The notes under the pieces: model-generated
Database searches by the model: none
Told to the model about the DNA's origin: nothing
What the model saw: the letters and a program-made list of their open reading frames with translations, nothing else
Source: Bacteroidales bacterium
GTDB taxonomy: Bacteria > Bacteroidota > Bacteroidia > Bacteroidales > Muribaculaceae
Length of the DNA: 58,567 nucleotides
Direction: 5' to 3'
NCBI GenBank assembly: GCA_030524765.1
Contig: JAUNGA010000003.1
Span: 14,439-73,005, forward strand
Position numbers and translations under genes: made by a program
Shown here: piece after piece, positions 16,635 to 24,006 of the stretch
Position numbering within the stretch: the stretch's first letter is position 1
Layout: every line of letters begins with the position of its first letter

Positions 16635-18500
16635 ATGGAAACACGAAAACTAAAAATCCGCGACCTGACACTTCGCGATGGTCAGCAATCGTTGTTCGCA
16701 ACCCGCCTGAGTCAGGCCGAGATCGACAAACTGCTGCCTTATTACGAGAATGCCGGCTTCTATATTATGGAAGTATGGGGCGGCGCAGTACCCGATTCTG
16801 TGATGCGTTATCTCGACGAGTCGCCCTGGGACCGTCTGCGCAGCGTGTCAAAGGCCATGAAGGGCAAATCGCTGCTCTCGGCTCTTTCACGCGGCCGCAA
16901 CCTGTTTGGCTATGTGCCTTATCCCGACTATGTGCTGCGCGGATTCTACGAGGAGGCTATCAAGAACGGTCTCAACGTGATGCGTATCTTCGATGCCCTC
17001 AATGACATCGACAACGTCAAGGAGTCAATCAAGATGATCAACGAGCTGGGCGGCATAGCCGACGGCGCTGTATGCTATACGGTCGACCCGAAGGCTCCCG
17101 AGGCTCCGAAACAAGGATTTTTTGGTCGTCTGTTCGGCAAGAAAGCCGCCGAGCCCGAGAAGATCTTCACTGACGAATATTTCGTAGAAAAGGCTAAGGA
17201 AATGGAACGCCTCGGTGCCAAGATCATCACTCTCAAAGATATGGCCGGTCTGGTGTCGCCTCTGCGTGCCGCCTCGATCATATCGAAGCTCAAGGCAAAT
17301 GTGAGCGTGCCCGTAGACTTCCACACCCACTGCACGCCCGGCTATGGTCTTGCATCGTCGATCATGGCCATCATCAACGGCGTCGATATTCTCGATACCA
17401 ACATATGGTGGTTTGGCGGCGGCTCGGCTGCACCTGCCATCGAGCTTATATATATCTTTGCCAAGAAACTGGGCGTAGAGCTTGACGTCAACATGAAGGC
17501 TGTGGGCGAGATCCGCGAGCATCTGCTCGACGCACGTCGCTCGCTGGCCGCATTTGACCTCAACAAAGACAGGATGCCCCGCGAGTTTGACCCGCTCAAA
17601 CCGCTGCCTGCCGAGGTCGAGGCTATTGTTGACGAGGCTATCGCATGCGCCAAGGCAAGCGATGAGGAGGGTCTGCTCGATGCATGCCATCGTCTCGAGG
17701 CTTATTTCGGTTTCCCAAAACCCAACGAACTGGTCAAGAATGCCGAGGTGCCGGGCGGTATGTATTCAAACATGGTGGCCCAGCTCAAGGCTCTGCATGC
17801 CGAGGATCTGCTCGAGGATGCCATGGCGCTTATCCCGATGGTACGCCGCGACGCCGGCCTTGTGCCTCTGGTGACCCCGACATCGCAGATCGTGGGCGCA
17901 CAGGCTGTCAATGTGGCTCTTGACCGCAAGAAAGGACAGCCCGACTATTCGAACTGCTCTAATCAGTTTATCTCGCTTGTCAAGGGCGAATACGGACACA
18001 CTCCGGTGGCTATCGAGGAATCGTTCCGTGAAAAAATCACCGGCAGCCCCGTCGGGCGTCCATACGACGTGTCGAGCTACCGTGCTCCCGAGAATCCGGT
18101 AATGGAGGATCTGGGAGGCTGCAAGCTGGCCAAGAATACCGAAGAAGAGCTGCTGCTGGCTCTGCTGCCTACGGTTGCTAACGGTTTCCTCAAACGCCGC
18201 CGTCAGGAGGAGTTTGCCGCCACCGAGGCTGCCAAGCCCAAAGAAGTCAAGGCCGAAGAGCCTAAGAAAGTCGAGGAGCCCATCACAGGCCCGACTCTGA
18301 AAGCTCCGATGGGTGGTCGCGTGGTCGAGATCAACGTCAAGCCCGGCGATACTATTGCCAAGGGTGATGTGCTGCTGGTTTACGAGGCAATGAAGATGGA
18401 AAATGACATCAATGCCGAATTCGGCGGTAAGGTCAAGCGCATCTTTGTGGCTCCCGACGATGTGGTCAACACTGACCAGGTGCTGATCGAGTTTGAATAA
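16635..18500 (+). CDS. oadA: Biotin-dependent decarboxylase/carboxyltransferase alpha subunit (OadA/PycB type)
   Basis: 621 aa. The HMGL-like carboxyltransferase barrel spans about 5-275 (IRDLTLRDGQQSLFATR metal/substrate motif, RIFDALND, LKDMAGLVSP, DFHTHCTPG), followed by the conserved carboxylase domain (about 300-480), a Lys/Glu/Pro-rich hinge (about 520-555) and a biotinyl domain with YEAMKMEND, whose Lys at about 588 carries biotin. It moves CO2 between oxaloacetate (or a related acid) and biotin. No OadB/OadG or biotin carboxylase gene is adjacent, so partners must be encoded elsewhere or it works as pyruvate carboxylase subunit B. A terminator follows, so it is monocistronic. Confidence 0.92.
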   Translation: METRKLKIRDLTLRDGQQSLFATRLSQAEIDKLLPYYENAGFYIMEVWGGAVPDSVMRYLDESPWDRLRSVSKAMKGKSLLSALSRGRNLFGYVPYPDYVLRGFYEEAIKNGLNVMRIFDALNDIDNVKESIKMINELGGIADGAVCYTVDPKAPEAPKQGFFGRLFGKKAAEPEKIFTDEYFVEKAKEMERLGAKIITLKDMAGLVSPLRAASIISKLKANVSVPVDFHTHCTPGYGLASSIMAIINGVDILDTNIWWFGGGSAAPAIELIYIFAKKLGVELDVNMKAVGEIREHLLDARRSLAAFDLNKDRMPREFDPLKPLPAEVEAIVDEAIACAKASDEEGLLDACHRLEAYFGFPKPNELVKNAEVPGGMYSNMVAQLKALHAEDLLEDAMALIPMVRRDAGLVPLVTPTSQIVGAQAVNVALDRKKGQPDYSNCSNQFISLVKGEYGHTPVAIEESFREKITGSPVGRPYDVSSYRAPENPVMEDLGGCKLAKNTEEELLLALLPTVANGFLKRRRQEEFAATEAAKPKEVKAEEPKKVEEPITGPTLKAPMGGRVVEINVKPGDTIAKGDVLLVYEAMKMENDINAEFGGKVKRIFVAPDDVVNTDQVLIEFE

Positions 18501-18521
18501 TCAGACATAAACGATACAATC

Positions 18522-18564
18522 AGGCAGGTTACCTCATACCGCGCAACGGTAAGTGTAACCTGCC
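18522..18564 (+). terminator. Terminator of oadA
   Basis: An 11-bp perfect stem (aggcaggttac / gtaacctgcct) with a 21-nt loop and TTTTGTTTTAAA tail. Confidence 0.85.
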
Positions 18565-18595
18565 TTTTGTTTTAAACAGTCAAAACGACCGATAA

Positions 18596-20023
18596 ATGAT
18601 AACCTTCCTAATCTGTCTCGCTGCCCTGGTGACAGCATACTTTACGTACGGCAAGTATCTCGAGCGACAGGCCGATGCCGACGACTCGCGCCCCACGCCA
18701 TGTAAACGTCTGGCCGACGGTGTCGATTTCATAGCCATGCCCCGGTGGCGTGTCTTTCTGATACAGTTGCTCAACATTGCCGGTACGGGACCGATTTTCG
18801 GTGCCATTCTGGGTGCCTGCTTTGGCCCTGTGGCGTTTTTGTGGATCACATTGGGAGGAATCTTCTTCGGTGCGATGCATGACTATCTGTCGGGCATGAT
18901 GATCGTGAGAGGCGACGGACGTTCGCTGCCCGAGATTGCGGGCGAGTATCTCGGCACGCCCACGAGACATTTCATGCGTTGGTTCTCGATTGTGCTGATG
19001 GTGCTGGTGGGCGCGGTGTTTCTGCTAAGTCCCGCACAGCTGTTGTCGACATTGGTCGATGGTGTCAGTGCAGACGGATGGGTGTGGATTATACTGGCAT
19101 ATTATGTGCTGGCGACTGTGCTGCCTGTCGACAAGGTCATCGGACGATGCTACCCTGTTTTTGGTGCCGCGCTTATCATCATGGCGTTGTCGCTGCTCGG
19201 CGTCATACTTGTCGAGGACTATAGTGTGCCTGAGTTGACGTCGCTGCACAATTATCAGCCTGATGCATGGTCGATGCCGATCATCCCCACATTGTTTATC
19301 ACGATTGCATGCGGCGCGATCTCGGGATTCCATGCCACCCAGTCGCCTATGATGGCACGTTGTGTCGGGCGCGAGAGCGAGTGCAGGTCGGTGTTCTATG
19401 GCTCGATGATATCAGAGAGCATAATCGCTCTGATATGGGCAGCCATAGCCATGGCATTTTTTGGCGGGGTGGGGCAGCTCAATACTGTTCTTGCCGAAAA
19501 CGGCGACAATCCGGCCTGGGCTGTCGATGTCATATCGCATACGACACTCGGACGTATCGGCGGTGTGCTTGCGATATTGGGTGTGGTGGCCGCTCCGATC
19601 ACATCGGGTGATACGGCATTCCGTTCGGCGCGTCTCATTATATCAGATATGTTTAAATTTGATCAGAAACCGTTGCTCAACCGTTTTGCGGTGTGCATAC
19701 CGCTGTTTGTGGTCGGTTTCTTGATCACACAAGTCAACTTCGGTATCGTATGGCGGTATTTTGCCTGGTGCAACCAGACTCTTGCAGCCATTACTCTGTG
19801 GGCGATATATGTATGGCTTGTGCGTCGAGGCAAGAACTATTGGGTGGCGCTGATCCCGGCACTTGTGATGACCTATATAGTGTCATCGTTTGTATTTATC
19901 TCAGACCAGTTTGCCGGCATGCAGATGCGCTGGCTCGCCTATGCCCTGGGCGGTCTGGTCACTCTTGTGGTGGCATGGGGCGTAATGTCCGGTCAGGCAT
20001 GTAAGACAGGATGCAAGCACTGA
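18596..20023 (+). CDS. cstA: Carbon starvation protein A family transporter
   Basis: 475 aa and about twelve to thirteen hydrophobic helices. The N-terminal segment (YGKYLERQADAD, TPCKRLADGVDF) and the RWRVFLIQLLNIAGTGP and GAILGACFGPVAF segments are the CstA signature; GGIFFGAMHDYLSGMM and GFHATQSPMMARC follow. This is the short form, well below the roughly 700 aa of the E. coli protein. CstA-type proteins import peptides or pyruvate during carbon limitation. The gene starts 32 bp after the oadA terminator and its 3' end overlaps the following GT2 start by 13 bp. No separate promoter was recognised. Confidence 0.93.
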   Translation: MITFLICLAALVTAYFTYGKYLERQADADDSRPTPCKRLADGVDFIAMPRWRVFLIQLLNIAGTGPIFGAILGACFGPVAFLWITLGGIFFGAMHDYLSGMMIVRGDGRSLPEIAGEYLGTPTRHFMRWFSIVLMVLVGAVFLLSPAQLLSTLVDGVSADGWVWIILAYYVLATVLPVDKVIGRCYPVFGAALIIMALSLLGVILVEDYSVPELTSLHNYQPDAWSMPIIPTLFITIACGAISGFHATQSPMMARCVGRESECRSVFYGSMISESIIALIWAAIAMAFFGGVGQLNTVLAENGDNPAWAVDVISHTTLGRIGGVLAILGVVAAPITSGDTAFRSARLIISDMFKFDQKPLLNRFAVCIPLFVVGFLITQVNFGIVWRYFAWCNQTLAAITLWAIYVWLVRRGKNYWVALIPALVMTYIVSSFVFISDQFAGMQMRWLAYALGGLVTLVVAWGVMSGQACKTGCKH

Positions 20024-20943
20024 TCACAATAGTAATCCCGGTCTTCAACCGGGCACAGATTGTAGGGCGCACCCTTGACAGTATCGAGCGTCAGACTTTG
20101 CGTCCGCTCGACGTGGTGCTTGTCGATAACAACTCGACCGACGGCAGCCTCGGTGTGCTTGAGAACTGGCGCGACCGAGTGTCGGGCGACGGCCTGAGGG
20201 TAAAGGTGCTGGGTGAGACGGCTCCCGGTGCCTGTGCCGCCCGAAATGCCGGCCTTGCCGCAGTCGAGACTCCGTGGGTGCTGTTTTTCGATTCTGACGA
20301 TACGATGACGCCCGATCATTGCCGTATGGCCGCCGAGGCAGCAGTCTCAGATCCTGCGGCAGATGTCGTAGGATGGGGTGTTGTCATGCATGAATTGTCG
20401 GGCGGCCGTTCAATCCGGCACTTCTATGCAAAAGATGCGGCTTTCCATAACATCTTTCATGGATCTATGGCGACACAGCGTTATATGTGTCGTACCGACC
20501 TTGTACGGAAGTGCGGGGCGTGGTCTGACGGCATAGCCGGATGGAATGATGTCGAGCTGGGAATGCGTATATTGGCCATGGCCGGTAAAATCATTAATGC
20601 GGGCCGATGCGATACGGTAGATGTATGGTGTGGCGAGGAGTCTATAACGGGAAAAAATTTCAATTCGGGCGCGTCTCGCTTCGAGACGTCGCTTGACCGT
20701 ATGCAGTCTTATGCGACACCGTCGCTGGCCCGGGCGATAAATCTTAAACGTATGATACTGGCCGGCGACTGCTGTGCCGAGGGTGCGGCAGAGACGGCCG
20801 GCCGTCTGCGACGCCGAGCGCTTGCCGACGAACCGTCGGCTTTCTACCGCATGCTGTTACGGACGGTATATGCCTATGTGCGCCGGGGTGGTCGTGGAGT
20901 GGCCAGGTTGCTCCGGCCGTTCTATGGTATCACTCTCCGATGA
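20011..20943 (+). CDS. Glycosyltransferase family 2 (GT-A)
   Basis: 310 aa starting inside the last codons of cstA. GT-A features: ITIVIPVFNRAQIVGRTL at the N-terminus, DVVLVDNNSTDGS near 32-44, GACAARNAGL near 70, and the DxD-type metal/nucleotide motif FFDSDDTM near 90. The C-terminal third has a basic amphipathic region rich in RRGGRG that could contact the membrane. Probably adds a sugar to a surface glycan or lipid; acceptor unknown. The 3' end overlaps the 3' end of the converging yjbQ-type gene by 14 bp. The overlap with cstA suggests translational coupling although the functions look unrelated. Confidence 0.87.
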   Translation: MQALITIVIPVFNRAQIVGRTLDSIERQTLRPLDVVLVDNNSTDGSLGVLENWRDRVSGDGLRVKVLGETAPGACAARNAGLAAVETPWVLFFDSDDTMTPDHCRMAAEAAVSDPAADVVGWGVVMHELSGGRSIRHFYAKDAAFHNIFHGSMATQRYMCRTDLVRKCGAWSDGIAGWNDVELGMRILAMAGKIINAGRCDTVDVWCGEESITGKNFNSGASRFETSLDRMQSYATPSLARAINLKRMILAGDCCAEGAAETAGRLRRRALADEPSAFYRMLLRTVYAYVRRGGRGVARLLRPFYGITLR

Positions 20944-21343
20944 CAGTGGCCACGATACGTCGCGGGCCGCCATAGTCACGGAATTCACACAGATAAATAC
21001 CCTGCCATGTGCCGAGATTCAGTCGGCCGTCGGTTATGGGCAGTGTCAGCGTCGAACCGACGATGACCGATTTGGCGTGTGACGGCATATCGTCGGGGCC
21101 TTCGTCGGTATGGAGATACCGGGATGGGTCTTCGGGTACCATGCGGTCGAATATTTCACGCAGGTCGCGACGCACGTCAGGGTCGGCGTTCTCGTTTAGA
21201 GCGAGGGCCGCCGATGTGTGTTTTATCAGCAGGCTTAGCAGACCGCATCGTGGCAGTGTGCCGAGCCGTCCGGTGATGTCGCCTGTGATGAGATGTATGC
21301 CGCGTGGACGCGGATCGAGTGTAAATTCGGTCTGATTGATCAT
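20930..21343 (-). CDS. YjbQ/UPF0047 family protein
   Basis: 137 aa, full length for the family. Diagnostic segments: HTSAALALNENADPDVRRDL (about 42-61), LHTDEGPDDMPSHAKS (about 77-92) and GTWQGIYLCEFRDYGG (about 112-127), the conserved His/Asp/Glu residues forming a putative metal site. E. coli and archaeal homologues show weak secondary thiamine-phosphate synthase activity; the physiological role is unsettled. Monocistronic on the minus strand with a -7 box TATCTTTG 20 nt upstream, tail-to-tail with the GT2 gene. Confidence 0.92.
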   Translation of the reverse strand: MINQTEFTLDPRPRGIHLITGDITGRLGTLPRCGLLSLLIKHTSAALALNENADPDVRRDLREIFDRMVPEDPSRYLHTDEGPDDMPSHAKSVIVGSTLTLPITDGRLNLGTWQGIYLCEFRDYGGPRRIVATVIGE

Positions 21344-21363
21344 TTAGTCTGATAGTTTTATGA

Positions 21364-21371
21364 CAAAGATA
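21364..21371 (-). promoter_or_regulatory. -7 box of the yjbQ-type gene
   Basis: TATCTTTG on the minus strand 20 nt before the ATG at 21343; no clear -33. Confidence 0.5.
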
Positions 21372-21433
21372 ATCAAAAACGCGGGCTGATATGTTATAAA
21401 TTTATCAAAGTTTCAACTAAATAAAAATATATT

Positions 21434-21805
21434 ATGATTAAAGCTATGCTTTTGGCGGGATGCGGCGGATTTGTCGGCACCTGCGGACGCTATCTGATAG
21501 GTAAGTGGTGCGCCGGAATGTGGCACGGACCATTCCCTATGGGCACATTTATGGTTAATATCATAGGCTGCTTTATAATCGGCCTTTTCTTCGGTCTGCT
21601 CGAGAAGGCACATGTGATGACTCCCGGCGAGAACGTTATGTTGATCACAGGTTTCTGTGGCGGCTTTACGACATTCTCGTCGTTTGCCGACGATATGTGG
21701 GTGCTCGGCTCGAAGGGCGACTGGGGCACTTGTGTACTATATCTGGCACTGAGCGTCATAATCGGTGTGCTGCTCGTATGGGGTGGACGCGCGCTGATCC
21801 GCTAA
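21434..21805 (+). CDS. crcB: Fluoride channel CrcB/Fluc
   Basis: 123 aa and four TM segments, the normal single-domain size. The family motifs are present: GGFVGTCGRYLIG near 11-23, GTFMVNIIGCFIIG near 38-51 with the channel Asn, and GFCGGFTTFSSFADD near 73-87 with the Phe-box and TM3-break region. It works as an antiparallel dual-topology dimer that lets fluoride leave the cytosol. No fluoride riboswitch core was found in the 90 bp upstream, so expression is probably not fluoride-switched at RNA level. The upstream region is very AT-rich with no clear consensus promoter. Confidence 0.95.
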   Translation: MIKAMLLAGCGGFVGTCGRYLIGKWCAGMWHGPFPMGTFMVNIIGCFIIGLFFGLLEKAHVMTPGENVMLITGFCGGFTTFSSFADDMWVLGSKGDWGTCVLYLALSVIIGVLLVWGGRALIR

Positions 21806-21814
21806 GTACAATCT

Positions 21815-21846
21815 TTTGGTTGTAAACGGCAATTTTCGTATATTTG
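21815..21846 (+). promoter_or_regulatory. Promoter of the 2-hydroxyacid dehydrogenase gene
   Basis: TTTG at 21815-21818, a 20-bp spacer and TATATTTG at 21839-21846; the predicted start is near 21850-21854. Confidence 0.8.
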
Positions 21847-21864
21847 GGTCACCAAAATTGACCC
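21846..21864. promoter_or_regulatory. Palindrome at the transcription start (candidate operator)
   Basis: gggtca-ccaaaat-tgaccc: 6-bp arms and a 7-nt centre. It begins at the last base of the -7 box, spans the expected start and ends 3 nt before the ATG at 21868. Position suits a repressor site; as RNA it could instead be a start-proximal hairpin. Confidence 0.45.
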
Positions 21865-21867
21865 TAA

Positions 21868-22821
21868 ATGAAAATTGTAATACTTGACGGATATGTCGCC
21901 AATCCGGGTGACCTTTCGTGGCAAGAACTCGCCGGGATCGGCGACCTCACTGTATATGATCGCACGGCGCCCGACGACGTCATAGAACGTTGTCGGGGCG
22001 CCGCGGTCGTTTTTACTAACAAAGTTGTGCTTGACTCAGCTGTCATCGGCGCATTACCTGATTTGAAATTTATAGGTGTGCTTGCGACCGGATACAACAA
22101 CGTCGATATCGCGGCAGCCTGCCAACGTGGTATTACAGTGTGCAATGTACCTGCCTACAGCACTGAGTCGGTGGCTCAGCTCGTGTTTGCTCTGCTGCTT
22201 GAGCTGACCAATCGCGTGGGTGACTATGACCGGGCAGTAGCAGCCGGCGGGTGGCAGACGTGTCATGATTTCAGCTTTACGCTCGGACCGATATATGAAT
22301 TGTCGGGACGTACAATCGGTATATATGGTCTGGGCAATATCGGCCGGCGTGTAGCTTGTATCGCCAATGCATTCGGTATGCGGGTGATAAGCCCGACCTC
22401 CAAGGCCGCCGATGCCATACCTGATTATGTGACCAAGGTGACATTTGACGAGATGCTTGAGCTGGCCGATGTAATATCGGTCAACGCACCGTTGGATGCC
22501 GACAACCGGGGCCTTTTCGGCCGCGAGACGTTGTCGCGTATGCGTCAGGGCGCTTTGCTTATCAATACAGCCCGCGGTCCGTTGGTCGACGAGCAGGCTT
22601 TGGCCGATGCTCTGCGTAGCGGTAGACTCGGAGGAGCGGCTGTGGATGTGCTGTGTGAGGAACCTCCCCGTCAGGGTTCGCCCTTGATCGGCTGTCCGCG
22701 ATGTCTGATCACGCCTCATATCGCGTGGCAGTCAGTAGAGGCTCGTCGTCGGTTGATAGACATCACTACAGCCAACCTGCAGTGTTGGCTGGCCGGGCGA
22801 CCGCAGAATGTCGTGAGATAA
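21868..22821 (+). CDS. D-2-hydroxyacid dehydrogenase, NAD(P)-dependent (glycerate/hydroxypyruvate reductase-like)
   Basis: 317 aa. The substrate-binding lobe includes GVLATGYNNVDIAAA (about 71-85). The Rossmann motif GIYGLGNIGRRVA lies near 150-162. The catalytic triad is recognisable: Arg in NTARGPLVDE (about 234), Glu in CEEPP (about 263) and His in TPHIAWQS (about 282). Overall most like the glycerate dehydrogenase/hydroxypyruvate reductase branch. Reduces a 2-keto acid or oxidises a D-2-hydroxy acid in the cytosol. Monocistronic: own promoter, possible operator at the start and a terminator directly after the stop. Confidence 0.92.
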   Translation: MKIVILDGYVANPGDLSWQELAGIGDLTVYDRTAPDDVIERCRGAAVVFTNKVVLDSAVIGALPDLKFIGVLATGYNNVDIAAACQRGITVCNVPAYSTESVAQLVFALLLELTNRVGDYDRAVAAGGWQTCHDFSFTLGPIYELSGRTIGIYGLGNIGRRVACIANAFGMRVISPTSKAADAIPDYVTKVTFDEMLELADVISVNAPLDADNRGLFGRETLSRMRQGALLINTARGPLVDEQALADALRSGRLGGAAVDVLCEEPPRQGSPLIGCPRCLITPHIAWQSVEARRRLIDITTANLQCWLAGRPQNVVR

Positions 22822-22854
22822 AAAAACGGGACACCGATGAGGCGTCCCGTTTTT
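22822..22854. terminator. Bidirectional terminator
   Basis: aaaaacgggac / gtcccgttttt arms (11 bp) around an 11-nt loop; T-runs in both directions. It ends both the dehydrogenase gene and the converging bamA-skp operon. Confidence 0.88.
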
Positions 22855-22873
22855 ATTATGGGATTATTATCTC

Positions 22874-23380
22874 TTATTTGATGCCGAGTTTGGTTTTTAC
22901 GAGAGCGGTGACGTCAACTACATCGTTGCCCTGATAGAGAATCAGGCCGGCGTCCATAGGGAGGATGAAGGTGAAATTGCCTTCCTGACCTACGGCCTTG
23001 ACTGCATCGTTGAATTTGGCCTGGATGGGTGCGAGGAGCTGCTCCTGCTGACGCTGAAGGTCCTGAGTCGCGGTCTGACGGAACTGCTCCACTTTGGTGG
23101 CGCGGTCCTGGATCTCCTGCATACGACGCTCTTTGATGGTCTCGGGGGTGTTGGGATCATTCTGGATACCCTGGAAGTCTGTGTAGAGTTTGTTGAGTTC
23201 TTCCTGAAGTTTCTGGAACTCGGCCTCATATTTTTTAGAGGCTTCGTTGAGCTGGTTCTGCATCTCGGTGGTCTCGGGCATTGCGCTGAAAACGTCGTCT
23301 ATGCGTACGGTGCCGAATTTCTGAGCGGCTGCCGAGAGGGGCAGGGCCACGACCAGAGCTAAAAGGATTTTTTTAAGCAT
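22874..23380 (-). CDS. OmpH/Skp-family periplasmic chaperone (distal copy)
   Basis: 168 aa. A signal peptide (MLKKILLALVVALPLSAAA) is followed by the family N-terminus FGTVRIDDVFSAMPE and a long charged Gln/Glu/Lys-rich coiled coil (about 40-125), and ends with DVTALVKTKLGIK. Skp trimers hold unfolded outer-membrane proteins in a tentacled cavity on their way to BamA. It follows another skp-like gene by 51 bp and ends the bamA operon before a terminator. Confidence 0.9.
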   Translation of the reverse strand: MLKKILLALVVALPLSAAAQKFGTVRIDDVFSAMPETTEMQNQLNEASKKYEAEFQKLQEELNKLYTDFQGIQNDPNTPETIKERRMQEIQDRATKVEQFRQTATQDLQRQQEQLLAPIQAKFNDAVKAVGQEGNFTFILPMDAGLILYQGNDVVDVTALVKTKLGIK

Positions 23381-23431
23381 GATAACTTTAGTTTATTTGA
23401 TTAATGATTTTGCAGGTATAGTATATGCGGG

Positions 23432-23947
23432 TCAATTACTGTATCCGAGTTTGTTGAGTACCTCGTTGCTGATGTCGATCGTCGGCGAGGCGAAAATGAT
23501 CTCAGACGAAGACGCGCGGTCGAAGACGGCCTGATAGCCGCGTTGCTGTGCAACTGATTTGATGGCGTTGTAGACTTCGTCCTGAATGGGTTTGAGCAGC
23601 GACTGGCGTTTTTTATACAGTTCGCCCTCGGGACCGAAATATTTATAGCGCAGATCAGTCGCCTCTTTCTCTTTGGCCACGATTTCTTCCTCACGTTTTT
23701 TGATCTGGTCGTCATTTAGGAAGACTTTTTCAGAAAGGAAGTTCTGATACATGATCTCGGCCTCTTTGCCGACGGCCTCAACCTCGCGCTGCCAGCGTTG
23801 TGAGAGCTGGTTGAGCTGTTCGTTGGCCATCTCGTAAGCAGGCACGTTGCGCAGTATGTATTCCATGTCTACCATGGCGAATTTCTGGGCTGAGGCAGCG
23901 GCGATGCCGGCGAATATCAGCAGAAGTGTGAGGGCGAGTTTTTTCAT
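23432..23947 (-). CDS. OmpH/Skp-family periplasmic chaperone (proximal copy)
   Basis: 171 aa from the ATG at 23947, which gives a clean signal peptide (MKKLALTLLLIFAGIAAASA); the frame is open to 23989. FAMVDMEYILRNVPAYE is the canonical first strand, followed by a coiled coil with KKREEEIVAKEKEATDL near 85-101, and a C-terminal strand DISNEVLNKLGY. Paralogue of the next gene; tandem Skp copies behind bamA are usual in Bacteroidales and may form mixed or client-specific trimers. Confidence 0.92.
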   Translation of the reverse strand: MKKLALTLLLIFAGIAAASAQKFAMVDMEYILRNVPAYEMANEQLNQLSQRWQREVEAVGKEAEIMYQNFLSEKVFLNDDQIKKREEEIVAKEKEATDLRYKYFGPEGELYKKRQSLLKPIQDEVYNAIKSVAQQRGYQAVFDRASSSEIIFASPTIDISNEVLNKLGYSN

Positions 23948-24006
23948 GTCTGAGTCAATTTTGATGAGTGTACTTATTAAATAAGACATTCGAAAGACGA
24001 AAAGGT

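Noticed and set aside
21344-21433. Possible fluoride riboswitch before crcB
   Set aside because: No GGCGAUGG-type core or pseudoknot partner is present; the region is plain AT-rich sequence.
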